64,000 nucleotides of DNA. Origin: CAZGSV01 sp964528605. Its GTDB lineage: Bacteria; Armatimonadota; Zipacnadia; CAZGSV01. The position numbers were made by a program, and so were the translations under genes. Positions 25,388-33,393 of this stretch are shown here, piece after piece. The stretch lies in the NCBI GenBank assembly GCA_964528605.1, contig CAZGSV010000006.1, positions 1 through 64,000 on the forward strand. Direction: 5' to 3'. The notes below the pieces were generated by a model, which saw only the letters and a list, made by a program, of their open reading frames with translations, ran no database searches and was not told where the DNA came from. Positions within the stretch are counted from its first letter, which is position 1, and every line of letters begins with the position of its first letter.

Positions 25388-26185
25388 TCAGGCGCGCGTG
25401 GCTTGCTTGAGTGCGCGGACCTTGTCGGCGACGACCTGAGCGCACGCGCCGTCGTCAAGGTGGGCCTCAATCAGCCTCTCAAAGGCGCTGCCGACGACGA
25501 CGCCGTCAGCGATCCGCCTTACGGCGCGCACCTGCTCCGGCTCCGAAATCCCGAAGCCGACACAGACCGGCAAGGAGGTGACCTCGCGCAAGCGGTTCCT
25601 GATGGCGGCGATCTCGTCGAGGTCGAAGCCACCAGTCCCGGTTACGCCTGTGATGGAGACGAGGTAAAGGAAGCCTGAGCCGGTGCGGGCGATGTGCGCA
25701 AGCCGCTCCGGCGGCGTAGTCGGGGCGATGAGCCGGATGAAGGCCAGCGCCTCAGCCGGCCACTTGCGGGTCACTTCCTCCGACTCCTCGGGAGGCAAGT
25801 CGAGGACGAGGACGCCGTCCGCGCCGGCCGCCACCGCGTCCGCGCCAAAGCGCTCGACGCCGTAGGCAAGCACGGGGTTCAGGTAGGTGAACAGCACAAC
25901 GGGAATCTCGCTGTCCTGGCGGAGTTCCTTGACCATATCAAGTGCCGCGCCCACGTTGATCCCCGCGCGGAGCGCTCGTTGCGAGGAGCGCTGGATGGCG
26001 GGGCCGTCGGCGGTCGGGTCGGAGAAGGGAATGCCGAGTTCCAGAATGTCGAGCCCGGCCGAGGCCATCGCTCTGATGATCTCCAAGGACTGTGGCACCG
26101 ATGGGTCACCGGCGGTGACGAAGCCGACCAGCGCCGTCTCTGCTCTGCTGCGAAGCGACTCGAAGACTTCGGCAATGCGGTTCAT
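25388..26185 (-). CDS. trpA: tryptophan synthase alpha chain
   Basis: 265 residues. Cleaves indole-3-glycerol phosphate to indole and glyceraldehyde 3-phosphate in the TrpA2B2 complex. Catalytic acids are in ILELGIPFSDPTADGP (Glu near 50 and Asp near 61). Loop 6 and the phosphate site (GTGGFDLDEI, GFGISEPEQV and VVVGSAFERL) are intact. Length is normal. The ATG overlaps the trpB stop by 4 bp (ATGA), so the two are translationally coupled. Last gene of the operon. Confidence 0.96.
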   Translation of the reverse strand: MNRIAEVFESLRSRAETALVGFVTAGDPSVPQSLEIIRAMASAGLDILELGIPFSDPTADGPAIQRSSQRALRAGINVGAALDMVKELRQDSEIPVVLFTYLNPVLAYGVERFGADAVAAGADGVLVLDLPPEESEEVTRKWPAEALAFIRLIAPTTPPERLAHIARTGSGFLYLVSITGVTGTGGFDLDEIAAIRNRLREVTSLPVCVGFGISEPEQVRAVRRIADGVVVGSAFERLIEAHLDDGACAQVVADKVRALKQATRA

Positions 26186-27396
26186 CGCGCCTGCTCACCT
26201 CCCGTGATCTCTTCCACGATCCCGAGGTCTTTGTCGCCTCGGCCTGAGAGGTTCACGACTATGAGATCAGTGTTCGGGCGACGAGGCGCCTCCTCCATGG
26301 TCCAGGCGAGCGCATGGGCGCTTTCGAGCGCGGGAATGATGCCCTCCAGCGCGCTCAATTCCTGGAAGGCTCGCAGGGCCTGCGCGTCGTCCGCGGTCAC
26401 ATACTTGGCGCGGCCGGAATCTCTGAGGTGAGCGTGCTCCGGGCCGACGCCTGGGTAGTCGAGGCCAGGAGCGATGGAATGAGCGTCGTGCACCTGCCCG
26501 TCGTCGTTCTGCAGCAGATAGGACTTGGCGCCGTGAAGCACGCCGACGGAGCCGGCGCAGAGGGAGGCGGAGTGGCGGCCACTGCTGAGGCCCGTTCCCG
26601 CGGCCTCGACGCCGACGAGTTCGACTGGGTCATCGAGGAAGGCGGCGAAAAGGCCCATGGCGTTGCTGCCGCCGCCGACGCAAGCCACTAGGAGATTGGG
26701 CAATCGCTCCTCCGCAGCCAGCATCTGCTGCCGGGTCTCATCGCCGATGACGCGCTGGAAGTCGCGCACCATCATCGGGTAGGGGTGGGGGCCTGCAACG
26801 GAGCCGATGACGTAGAAGGTGTCGCGGACGGTGGCCACCCAGCAGCGCATGGCCTCGTTCATGGCATCCTTGAGTGTGCCGGTGCCCGAGTCCACCGGCA
26901 CGACCTCCGCACCGAGCAGCCGCATCCGCTGCACATTGGCGGCTTGGCGGCGGATATCGGTGACGCCCATGAAGACGCGGCACTCCATGCCCAGCAGAGC
27001 GGCGGCGGTGGCGGTGGCCACGCCGTGCTGGCCCGCTCCGGTCTCGGCGATGACCTTTCTCTTGCCCATGCGCAGGGCCAGGAGGGCCTGGGCGAGGGTG
27101 TTGTTGATCTTGTGGGCGCCGGTGTGCGCCAGGTCTTCGCGCTTGAGGAGAATCCTGGCGCCGCCCAACTTGGCGCCGAGGCGTTTGGCCTCGAACAGCG
27201 GCGTCGGACGGCCTACGTAGTCGCGCAGCAACTGGTGGTAGGCCCGCTGGAACTCGGGGTCGCTTTGGGCTGCGCGATATGCCTCCTCCAGTTCCAGCAG
27301 GGCAGGCATCAATGTCTCCGGGACGTAACGGCCGCCGTACGGGCCGAAATGCCCTTTCTGGTCGGGCAGCGCTCGCTGCGATTCAGCAAGTCTCAT
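26182..27396 (-). CDS. trpB: tryptophan synthase beta chain
   Basis: 404 residues, ATG with AGGAGG upstream. PLP enzyme that joins indole and serine. The Schiff-base Lys is in GAHKINNTLAQ; the Gly-rich phosphate site is CVGGGSNAMG; the COMM-like region GAEVVPVDSGTGTLKDA and the N-terminal GPYGGRYVPETLM are typical of the TrpB1 type. Full length. Starts 31 bp after trpC, directly: the expected trpF position between trpC and trpB is empty. Confidence 0.97.
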   Translation of the reverse strand: MRLAESQRALPDQKGHFGPYGGRYVPETLMPALLELEEAYRAAQSDPEFQRAYHQLLRDYVGRPTPLFEAKRLGAKLGGARILLKREDLAHTGAHKINNTLAQALLALRMGKRKVIAETGAGQHGVATATAAALLGMECRVFMGVTDIRRQAANVQRMRLLGAEVVPVDSGTGTLKDAMNEAMRCWVATVRDTFYVIGSVAGPHPYPMMVRDFQRVIGDETRQQMLAAEERLPNLLVACVGGGSNAMGLFAAFLDDPVELVGVEAAGTGLSSGRHSASLCAGSVGVLHGAKSYLLQNDDGQVHDAHSIAPGLDYPGVGPEHAHLRDSGRAKYVTADDAQALRAFQELSALEGIIPALESAHALAWTMEEAPRRPNTDLIVVNLSGRGDKDLGIVEEITGGEQAR

Positions 27397-27427
27397 TCGT
27401 GATTCCTCCTACCTTTGGTGGAGCGGC

Positions 27428-28234
27428 CTAGCCGCCGTCGTCCGGGCAGCCCAAGAGATGCCGAAGGAGCACCTCGGGCTCGGGCGCGCGCACCAGGCTC
27501 TCGCCCACTAGGAAGTTCCGTATGCCGGCCTCGAGCAAGGCTTCCACATCCGCCCGAGTGCGAATTCCGCTCTCGGCCACGGCTATCTGGTCAGGCGCGA
27601 GGCTTTGCGCCATCTGGGCCGCGAGCGAGAGGTCGGTCTCGAAGGAACTCAGGTCTCGGTTGTTGATGCCTATCAGAGTCGCCCCGGCTGCGGTGGCCCT
27701 GTCTAGATCCTCGGGCGAGTGGACTTCCACCAACGAAGCCAGTCGCAGTTCGCGGGACAGACCCAGACACTCTCTCAGCAAGTCGGGGGACAGCGCGCGG
27801 GCGATGAGGAGCACTGCGTCCGCGCCCATGGCAGCCGACTCGTACACCTGATAGGTCGAGATGATGAAGTCCTTGCGCAGCACCGGCAGGCTCGTCGCCG
27901 CGCGCGCCTGAAGCAGGTCCTCCGGGCTGCCGCAGAAGTAGTGGCGGTCGGTCAGCACTGAGAGGGCGGCTGCCCCACCTCGTTCGTAGGCCTTGGCGTA
28001 CTCGATGGGATCGAGATCAGGGCGGATGGCGCCTCTCGAGGGCGACGCGCGTTTGATCTCGGCCACGATGTTGACGCCGTGGGCGCCCGGTCTGGCGAGC
28101 GCATCGCGGAAGGGGCGGCGGTCAACCCGCGCCTCGGCGCGCTCGCGAAGAAGGCGCTCGGGTACGGTTGCGACGACCTCCGCTAGCTCGCGCCGCTTAC
28201 GCTCGAGAATGTCGTTCAGTATGTCTCTAGGCAT
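27428..28234 (-). CDS. trpC: indole-3-glycerol phosphate synthase
   Basis: 268 residues from ATG 28234; an in-frame GTG at 28246 or a TTG at 28279 are alternatives, and the trpD stop is only 48 bp upstream of the ATG. Ring closure and decarboxylation of CdRP. Active-site residues: Lys in VAEIKRASPSRG, Glu in SLVEVHSPEDL, Lys in LRKDFIIS, and Asn in IGINNRDLSSF, SerGly in AVAESGIRT. It is a single-domain TrpC with no fused TrpF. Confidence 0.95.
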   Translation of the reverse strand: MPRDILNDILERKRRELAEVVATVPERLLRERAEARVDRRPFRDALARPGAHGVNIVAEIKRASPSRGAIRPDLDPIEYAKAYERGGAAALSVLTDRHYFCGSPEDLLQARAATSLPVLRKDFIISTYQVYESAAMGADAVLLIARALSPDLLRECLGLSRELRLASLVEVHSPEDLDRATAAGATLIGINNRDLSSFETDLSLAAQMAQSLAPDQIAVAESGIRTRADVEALLEAGIRNFLVGESLVRAPEPEVLLRHLLGCPDDGG

Positions 28235-28282
28235 CTTTGGCGTCACTTTTGGCTCGCCGTCATCCGCGCCAGAGCGCAAGAC

Positions 28283-29299
28283 TCAGCCGTTCTTTTGCGT
28301 GAACTCGATGAGAGCATCCAACTTGGTTTGCGCCGCGCCGCCGTCAATGCTCTGTGCCGCGAGTGCGATGCCTGCCTCGAAGCCGGCGGCGGCCCCGGCG
28401 GCGATGAGCGCGGCGGCGGTGTTGACCAGCACGACGTCACGCTGAGGCCCCTTTTCGCCGCGAAGGACCGCTCGCGTTATCTCGGCGTTGGTTGCGGGGT
28501 CGCCGCCCTTGAGAGCGGCTGGGTCTGCGCGCCTGCCGAGCAGTTGCTCCGGCGCCACGTCGTAGGTGCGCAGCCGGCCGTCGTCGAGTTCGCAGACACG
28601 GGTGGGCGCACACACGGACACCTCGTCCAAACCCTCCTGCCCGTGGACTACGAGCGCTCGCCGGGCCCCGAGAACGCGGAGCGCCTGTCCGAACATCTCG
28701 GTCAGTTGCGGCGCGAAAACGCCAAGGAGTTGGCAGCGCGCTCCAGCCGGATTCGTCAGCGGCCCCAGCATGTTGAAGATCGAGCGCACCCCGATCTCCT
28801 TTCTGGCGTTGGCCGCGTAGCGGAGCGCGCCGTGGTAGAGCGGCGCGAAGAGGAACCCGATGCCGATCTCGTTTATGCCTTGCTCCACAACCTCGGGCGC
28901 CAGGTCAATCTTCACTCCCAGCGTCTCCAACACATCCGCGCTGCCGCACTGGCTTGAGACTGAGCGGTTGCCGTGCTTGGCCACGGTCACGCCGCAGCCC
29001 GCGACGACGAAGGCGGCGGTGGTTGAGATGTTGAAGGTGCCGGCGCCATCCCCCCCCGTGCCGCAGGTGTCCACGACCACAGGATTGGTGACGTTGACCC
29101 TGAGGGCCTTGCGCCGCATGGCGCGCGCGGCGCCGGCCAACTCGGCGAAGGTCTCGCCCTTGGACGCCAGGGCGGCCAGGAACGCGCCCATTTGGGCCTC
29201 AGTCGCCTGCCCGGACATTATCTCGCCGACCACTTCAGCGATCTCCGCCTCGTCCAGATCTTCGCGGCGCACGAGTTTCGCAAGACTCTCCCTGATCAC
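28283..29299 (-). CDS. trpD: anthranilate phosphoribosyltransferase
   Basis: 338 residues from a GTG at 29299 preceded by AAAGGAGAAGG. Transfers phosphoribose from PRPP to anthranilate. The PRPP-binding CGTGGDGAGTFNIST is intact, as are KHGNRSVSSQCGSADVLE and the helical N-terminal domain. A C8 run (29050-29057) lies just before the CGTGGD codons without breaking the frame. Separated from trpG by 60 bp containing a 16-bp palindrome. Confidence 0.96.
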   Translation of the reverse strand: MIRESLAKLVRREDLDEAEIAEVVGEIMSGQATEAQMGAFLAALASKGETFAELAGAARAMRRKALRVNVTNPVVVDTCGTGGDGAGTFNISTTAAFVVAGCGVTVAKHGNRSVSSQCGSADVLETLGVKIDLAPEVVEQGINEIGIGFLFAPLYHGALRYAANARKEIGVRSIFNMLGPLTNPAGARCQLLGVFAPQLTEMFGQALRVLGARRALVVHGQEGLDEVSVCAPTRVCELDDGRLRTYDVAPEQLLGRRADPAALKGGDPATNAEITRAVLRGEKGPQRDVVLVNTAAALIAAGAAAGFEAGIALAAQSIDGGAAQTKLDALIEFTQKNG

Positions 29300-29328
29300 T
29301 TCTCACCTTCTCCTTTCGCGCGGGGCGA

Positions 29329-29344
29329 CCCGCCGTACGGCGGG
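29329..29344. repeat. 16-bp perfect palindrome, copy 1
   Basis: CCCGCCGTACGGCGGG, identical to the copy at 42552-42567. It sits in the trpG-trpD gap and could form a short hairpin in the trp mRNA. Confidence 0.55.
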
Positions 29345-29359
29345 CGGGCGCCTGCGCGC

Positions 29360-29947
29360 TCATTCGGCGGCGACTTTGCCAACGGCCTGGCGCAGGAAGT
29401 TGCGCAGGATGCGCTTGCCCACTGGGGTCATGATTGACTCCGGGTGGAACTGAATGCCTTCGGTGAAATGCTCGCGGTGGCGGATGCCCATGACCTCTCC
29501 GTCCTCCGCTTCCGCGGTGACCTGGAGGCACTCGGGCAGGCTCGCGCGCGCCACGGCCAGCGAGTGGTAGCGCATCGCCTGGAAGGGCTGCGGAATGGCG
29601 TCGTAGATAGTCTTGCCGTCGGCGGTGACCGTTGAGACCTTGCCGTGCATCAGGCGCTTGGCTCCCACGACCTGCGCGCCGAAGGCGACTCCGATGGCCT
29701 GATGTCCGAGGCAGACTCCCAGGATGGGGATCTTCCCCGAGGCGGCGAGGATGATGGGCACGCAGTTGCCGGCGTCCTCCGGCCGGCCCGGGCCGGGCGA
29801 GATCACGATGGCTTGGGCGCCCGAGGCGAGCACCTCTTCGGGCGAGAGGACGTCGTTGCGCACCACGCGCACCTCCTCGCCGAGCACCTGGAGGTACTGC
29901 ACCAGGTTGTAGGTGAACGAGTCGTAGTTATCTATCATTAGGATCAT
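29360..29947 (-). CDS. trpG: anthranilate synthase glutamine amidotransferase subunit
   Basis: 195 residues, ATG with AAGGAG upstream. Class I amidotransferase supplying ammonia to TrpE. Triad: Cys in GVCLGHQAIG, His and Glu in QFHPESIMTP. The oxyanion PGPGRPEDAG and MRYHSLAV segments are typical. The same protein may serve PabA function if no dedicated pabA exists. 83 bp after trpE. Confidence 0.95.
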   Translation of the reverse strand: MILMIDNYDSFTYNLVQYLQVLGEEVRVVRNDVLSPEEVLASGAQAIVISPGPGRPEDAGNCVPIILAASGKIPILGVCLGHQAIGVAFGAQVVGAKRLMHGKVSTVTADGKTIYDAIPQPFQAMRYHSLAVARASLPECLQVTAEAEDGEVMGIRHREHFTEGIQFHPESIMTPVGKRILRNFLRQAVGKVAAE

Positions 29948-30030
29948 TGCTTACTCCTTCTCGCACGCGCGCCACCGTAAGCGAGGCCAGGTCAAGGCTG
30001 AAGCGTTGAGTTACGGGGGCACGGTGGCGT

Positions 30031-31509
30031 TCACTCCTGGTTGAGCATTCGTATTCCCTCTTGCAGCGCCATCGCCTTGTTGACGGTCTCTTGGCGCTCG
30101 CGCTCAGGGTCGGAGTCGGCGACTATCCCCGCGCCCGCCTGCACCTTCACTTTGCCGTCCTGGATGAGCGCGGTGCGGATAGTGATGGCGAGGTCCAGGT
30201 TGCCCGTGAAGGATACATAGCCCACGGCGCCGCCGTATGGGCCGCGCGGCTCCTTCTCGAGTTCGGCGATGATCTCCATGGCGCGCACCTTGGGCGCACC
30301 GGTGAGCGTGCCTGCGGGGAAGGTGGCGCGCAGCAGGTCCCAGGCGTCACAGTCGCGCCGCAGGTCGCAGGTGATGTTGGAGACCAGGTGCATTACGTGT
30401 GAGTAGCGCTCGACGACCATAAGGTCGGTGACTTGGACGGTGCCCACCTCGGCGACGCGGCCGAGGTCGTTGCGGCCGAGATCCACGAGCATCACGTGCT
30501 CCGCTCGCTCCTTGGTGTCCTGCAGCAGGTCGTCCGCCAACCGCCGGTCTTCCTGTTCCGTGGCGCCTCGGGGACGAGTGCCTGCGATGGGCCGGAGCGT
30601 GGCGATGCCGCTTTCAAGGCGGACCAGCGTCTCGGGCGAGGAGCCGACCAGCACGGTGTCGCCCAAGTGGAGGAAGAAGAGATACGGCGAGGGGTTTATG
30701 TAGCGCTGCACGCGGTAGAGTAGCCAGGGGTCTGGCGCAGGTGAGCCTATGAACGGCTGCGAGATGACCGTCTGGATGACGTCGCCCGCTCGGATGTACT
30801 CCTTTGCGCGACTGACGTTTGCCCGGAAGGCGTCGTCGGCAACCGCGCCCCGGAGCGCGAGGTCCACGCCGGGGCGCTCGGTCGCGCTGGGCGGCAGGGG
30901 CTGCCCCAGGCGATGCTCCATTGCCTGTAGACGGGCCAGCGCACTGTCGTAGGCCTCGTCGGGGCTCTGCTTGTCGTCCAGATAGGCGTGCGCGACCAAG
31001 GTGAGCGTGTGGCGCACGTTGTCGAAGATCAGCAGACCGTCGGTCAGCATGAAGTGCGCGAGCGGCGCTTCCTCAGGCAAGCGGTTGGGAATGGCCTCGA
31101 AGAAGGACACCATTTCGTAGGTGAGGTAGCCGACCAGCCCACCCCAGAAGCGCGGCAGGTCGGGCAGGCGAGCGGGCCGGTGTTGCGCCAGGAGTTGCCG
31201 GAGGACCTGGAGGGGATCGCCGCCATGCGGTATGCGGCTGCGGGCGCCCCCTTGGTCTACCTCCACAGCGTCGCGATATACCCGCACCTGAGCGCGGGCC
31301 GAGGCGCCGAGAATGCTGTACCGGCCCCAGCGCTCGCCGCCTTCCACGCTTTCGAAAAGGAACACCGGCCCCGTGCTCTGATAGAACTTAGCCAGTGCGG
31401 AGACGGAGGTTTCCGTGTCCGCTAGGAGCTCGAGACATACCGGGATGAGGTTCGCCTCGCGGGCGAGACTGCGGAACGCGTTTCGGTCCGGGTACAGGCG
31501 CAGCCTCAT
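30031..31509 (-). CDS. trpE: anthranilate synthase component I
   Basis: 492 residues from ATG 31509; the frame is open to a GTG at 31560, but the family N-terminus begins with RLYPDRNAFRSLAREANLIP, and GGGGGG lies upstream of the ATG. Converts chorismate to anthranilate. Signatures: ALAKFY with LFESVEGGERWGRYSILG (feedback Trp site near NLIPVCLELLAD), PIAGTRPRGATEQED, NDLGRVAEVGTVQV and FPAGTLTGAPKVRAMEII. Downstream of a Trp-rich leader and terminator, so expression is attenuated by Trp supply. Confidence 0.96.
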   Translation of the reverse strand: MRLRLYPDRNAFRSLAREANLIPVCLELLADTETSVSALAKFYQSTGPVFLFESVEGGERWGRYSILGASARAQVRVYRDAVEVDQGGARSRIPHGGDPLQVLRQLLAQHRPARLPDLPRFWGGLVGYLTYEMVSFFEAIPNRLPEEAPLAHFMLTDGLLIFDNVRHTLTLVAHAYLDDKQSPDEAYDSALARLQAMEHRLGQPLPPSATERPGVDLALRGAVADDAFRANVSRAKEYIRAGDVIQTVISQPFIGSPAPDPWLLYRVQRYINPSPYLFFLHLGDTVLVGSSPETLVRLESGIATLRPIAGTRPRGATEQEDRRLADDLLQDTKERAEHVMLVDLGRNDLGRVAEVGTVQVTDLMVVERYSHVMHLVSNITCDLRRDCDAWDLLRATFPAGTLTGAPKVRAMEIIAELEKEPRGPYGGAVGYVSFTGNLDLAITIRTALIQDGKVKVQAGAGIVADSDPERERQETVNKAMALQEGIRMLNQE

Positions 31510-31580
31510 GCTTGGCGCCCCCCGTCGGCCGCCTGGCCGCCGCGGACTGGCGCGGTCCACAGGCTTTCTCTGTCGCTCAT
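31506..31580 (-). CDS. short ORF coupled to trpE
   Basis: 24 codons from ATG 31580, with AAGGAG 11 nt upstream (31592-31597). Its TGA overlaps the trpE ATG (ATGA at 31506-31509). It begins downstream of the attenuator terminator, so it would be translated only on read-through transcripts and could deliver ribosomes to trpE. The peptide (Arg/Gly-rich, one Trp) has no visible homology. It could equally be a chance frame beside a genuine SD. Confidence 0.35.
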   Translation of the reverse strand: MSDRESLWTAPVRGGQAADGGRQA

Positions 31581-31608
31581 CTGCTCACACGCTCCTTAGA
31601 TATCGAGC

Positions 31609-31644
31609 AAAGAAAGGGGACCGCGGGCTTCTCCCACGGTCCCC
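31609..31644 (-). terminator. trp attenuator terminator
   Basis: Minus strand: GGGGACCGTGGG, loop AGAAG, CCCGCGGTCCCC (one G-U pair in 12), then TTTCTTT. A textbook intrinsic terminator 29 nt upstream of the short ORF and 100 nt upstream of trpE. Confidence 0.85.
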
Positions 31645-31652
31645 AGAAAAGG

Positions 31653-31678
31653 CCGTGGGCCACTGGGGTGGCCCACGG
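31653..31678 (-). promoter_or_regulatory. trp leader hairpin competing with the terminator
   Basis: Perfect 11-bp hairpin CCGTGGGCCAC/GTGGCCCACGG with loop CCCA. Its 3' arm can pair instead with CCGTGGG of the terminator 5' arm, and its 5' arm can pair with CCCACGG at 31721-31727 in the leader ORF. The exact 8-mer ACCGTGGG occurs in both this hairpin and the terminator, so the structures are mutually exclusive. Confidence 0.7.
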
Positions 31679-31707
31679 TGGTTGACTGTTAGGCTGGCGC
31701 GAGCGGC

Positions 31708-31794
31708 TCAGTCCCGTGTCCCGTGGGGACACCCGGTTGTGCGGGACCACCGCCAGCACCAGTGACGCTCGTGAATGTCGGCTCTTGCGCTCAT
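31708..31794 (-). CDS. trpL: trp operon leader peptide
   Basis: 28 codons plus TGA from ATG 31794. The peptide contains Trp at codons 12, 14 and 16 in the phrase HWCWRW (31747-31761), far above expectation. It lies about 60 bp after the ceramidase-like gene and is followed by the competing hairpin and terminator. Ribosome stalling at the Trp codons when charged tRNA-Trp is scarce would decide which downstream structure forms. The SD is weak. Too short for standard gene calling, so likely unannotated. Confidence 0.85.
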   Translation of the reverse strand: MSARADIHERHWCWRWSRTTGCPHGTRD

Positions 31795-31853
31795 CAGTCT
31801 CTAGGATTGCTCTCGCTGCCCAATAGTTTCAGCGGCTCCGCCTTTCTTTTTCG

Positions 31854-33161
31854 CTAGCCGGCCCGGAGGCGCCGCAGCAACTCCAGCATCTTGACGACCA
31901 GGAAGTCGTCCACCTTCTCGTGGAGCGCGTAGGCACCGAAGACCGTCTCCGCCACCATGACCTCAAAGCCGCGGCGAGCGCGCGCCTCCCGCGTTACCAG
32001 ATAGCCCAAAGAGCCATTGGAGGTGCTGACCACCAGGGTATGGCGGAACGGAGAGGCATGCTTGAGGCGGAGGCCGATCTCCGCGAACAACTCGCCGGGG
32101 AAGGGCACGATAACGGCATCGCCCAGCCGCAAGAGGACCTGCAGGAACGGCCGGTGGGTCTTGGGCTGGCCGGCGTTCCATTCGGCGAGCACCGCCTCGT
32201 AGTGTCGGCGACTGGCGTCCTGGAACCAGTCTTTTGGCTGCTGGGGCAACTCGCGCAGCCTTTGCTCCGCGACTTCGCGCGGCTCGAGCGGAGCCCAGGG
32301 GAAGGCGATCTCCTCGGCCAGCACGGACATCTCGACGTCGGCGCGGCAGTCAATGGTGTCGAACACGCGCGCCGCCTCCCGGCCCACAACCGTTCCCACC
32401 TCGACCGATCCCGCCGGCCCGGACCGAGTGCAGCGCGGCGCCACGTCGCCGACCACGCCGTTGAGGAACATCGCCGTGCCGCCGGTGTGGGCTTCCACGA
32501 AGTCAACCATCACGCCGGGCCAGTCGCGCGAGACGGCGAGGATGTCTCCGCTGCGGGTGGTCGGATGGGCGCCGTAGTTGACGAGCGTGGCAAGGCGCCC
32601 CTGGTCGGTGTCGAATCGCAGCACGGTGACCTCGGGATCGTAGGCGCCGAACGGATTCACTCCCAGGACGACCTCGCCGTCCTCACGAATCTGGCGCCGG
32701 TTGACGCCTGCGTCAGAGCGGCCTACGCCCACCCCAACGCGGACGGGCCTCCGGCGCTCCCAGGCGTCGCGCACGCATTGGACGATGGGTGGCAGGACTG
32801 AGGCAATGTAGGCGGAGTTCTGGGCGCGAAAGCCGAAAACGATCTGGGTCTGCGGTGCGGAGTGTGTCTGGATGGCGTGGACGATCAGGTGCGAGGCGGG
32901 GATGCCGGTGTCGCCTTCCACGGCCGTGGCTATGGCGAACCGTTGGTCCTCCTCGACTATGATCCAATCCAGCACGACCAGCGCGGCTCGCCGGTCCCCT
33001 TGCTCGAGCGTGAGCGCGGTGGCGTAGAGAGGATCGTCAACGCGCTGGGCCAGACGGTCCGGCTGCGGGTATCCCGCCAGCCAGGCGCCCAAGGGCGGCG
33101 TGACGTCCACCCGTGCCACGCCGGCAAGAAGAGGAGCAGCAGGGGCCGTCTTCTGACTCAT
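31854..33161 (-). CDS. neutral/alkaline ceramidase-like hydrolase
   Basis: 435 residues from ATG 33161 with GGAGGTG upstream; longer upstream frame rejected. No signal peptide. N-terminal ARVDVTPPLGAWLAGYP is the family opening; AIQTHSAPQ (His ligands), VNYGAHPTTRS and FLNGVVGDVAPRC follow. In characterised neutral ceramidases the last motif is GDVSPN with a catalytic Ser; here it is GDVAP, so ceramide hydrolysis is doubtful and another amide or ester substrate is likely. It ends 60 bp before the trp leader, so trp may receive read-through. Confidence 0.75.
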   Translation of the reverse strand: MSQKTAPAAPLLAGVARVDVTPPLGAWLAGYPQPDRLAQRVDDPLYATALTLEQGDRRAALVVLDWIIVEEDQRFAIATAVEGDTGIPASHLIVHAIQTHSAPQTQIVFGFRAQNSAYIASVLPPIVQCVRDAWERRRPVRVGVGVGRSDAGVNRRQIREDGEVVLGVNPFGAYDPEVTVLRFDTDQGRLATLVNYGAHPTTRSGDILAVSRDWPGVMVDFVEAHTGGTAMFLNGVVGDVAPRCTRSGPAGSVEVGTVVGREAARVFDTIDCRADVEMSVLAEEIAFPWAPLEPREVAEQRLRELPQQPKDWFQDASRRHYEAVLAEWNAGQPKTHRPFLQVLLRLGDAVIVPFPGELFAEIGLRLKHASPFRHTLVVSTSNGSLGYLVTREARARRGFEVMVAETVFGAYALHEKVDDFLVVKMLELLRRLRAG

Positions 33162-33292
33162 CTGACACCTCCGGGGGTTGCCTGGCGCCCGCGAACACGC
33201 CGAGCGCCGGCCTGCGAGCAGTCTACCACCACACGAGGGCAGCTTCCCGCCGGCAAGGTCGGCGGGCGGCAGCAGGCGGACGCCGGCGGGCA

Positions 33293-33322
33293 TTGGTTAC
33301 CTACGGCGAAGCGTGAGATAAT
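33293..33322 (+). promoter_or_regulatory. promoter for the helical-barrel and ceramidase-like genes
   Basis: TTGGTT (33293-33298), 18-bp spacer, GATAAT (33317-33322, five of six). Leader of about 65 nt before ATG 33394. Divergent from the minus-strand ceramidase-like gene. Confidence 0.4.
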
Positions 33323-33393
33323 CGGCGGCACGGCGAAGTCCGTGGGAGAGCGCACCTTCGTATGAGGAGTGCTCTCGGGAGCACGACAGAAAC

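Noticed and set aside
31609..31740. T-box riboswitch reading of the trp leader
   Set aside because: GGGACCGCGG-like sequence appears only on the plus strand of the terminator; no specifier loop or T-box bulge in order, whereas a Trp-rich ORF explains the leader.
31776..31800. CTGATGAG in the trp leader as a hammerhead ribozyme core
   Set aside because: The required GAAA and three-stem junction are absent; the ATG here is the start of the Trp-rich leader peptide.
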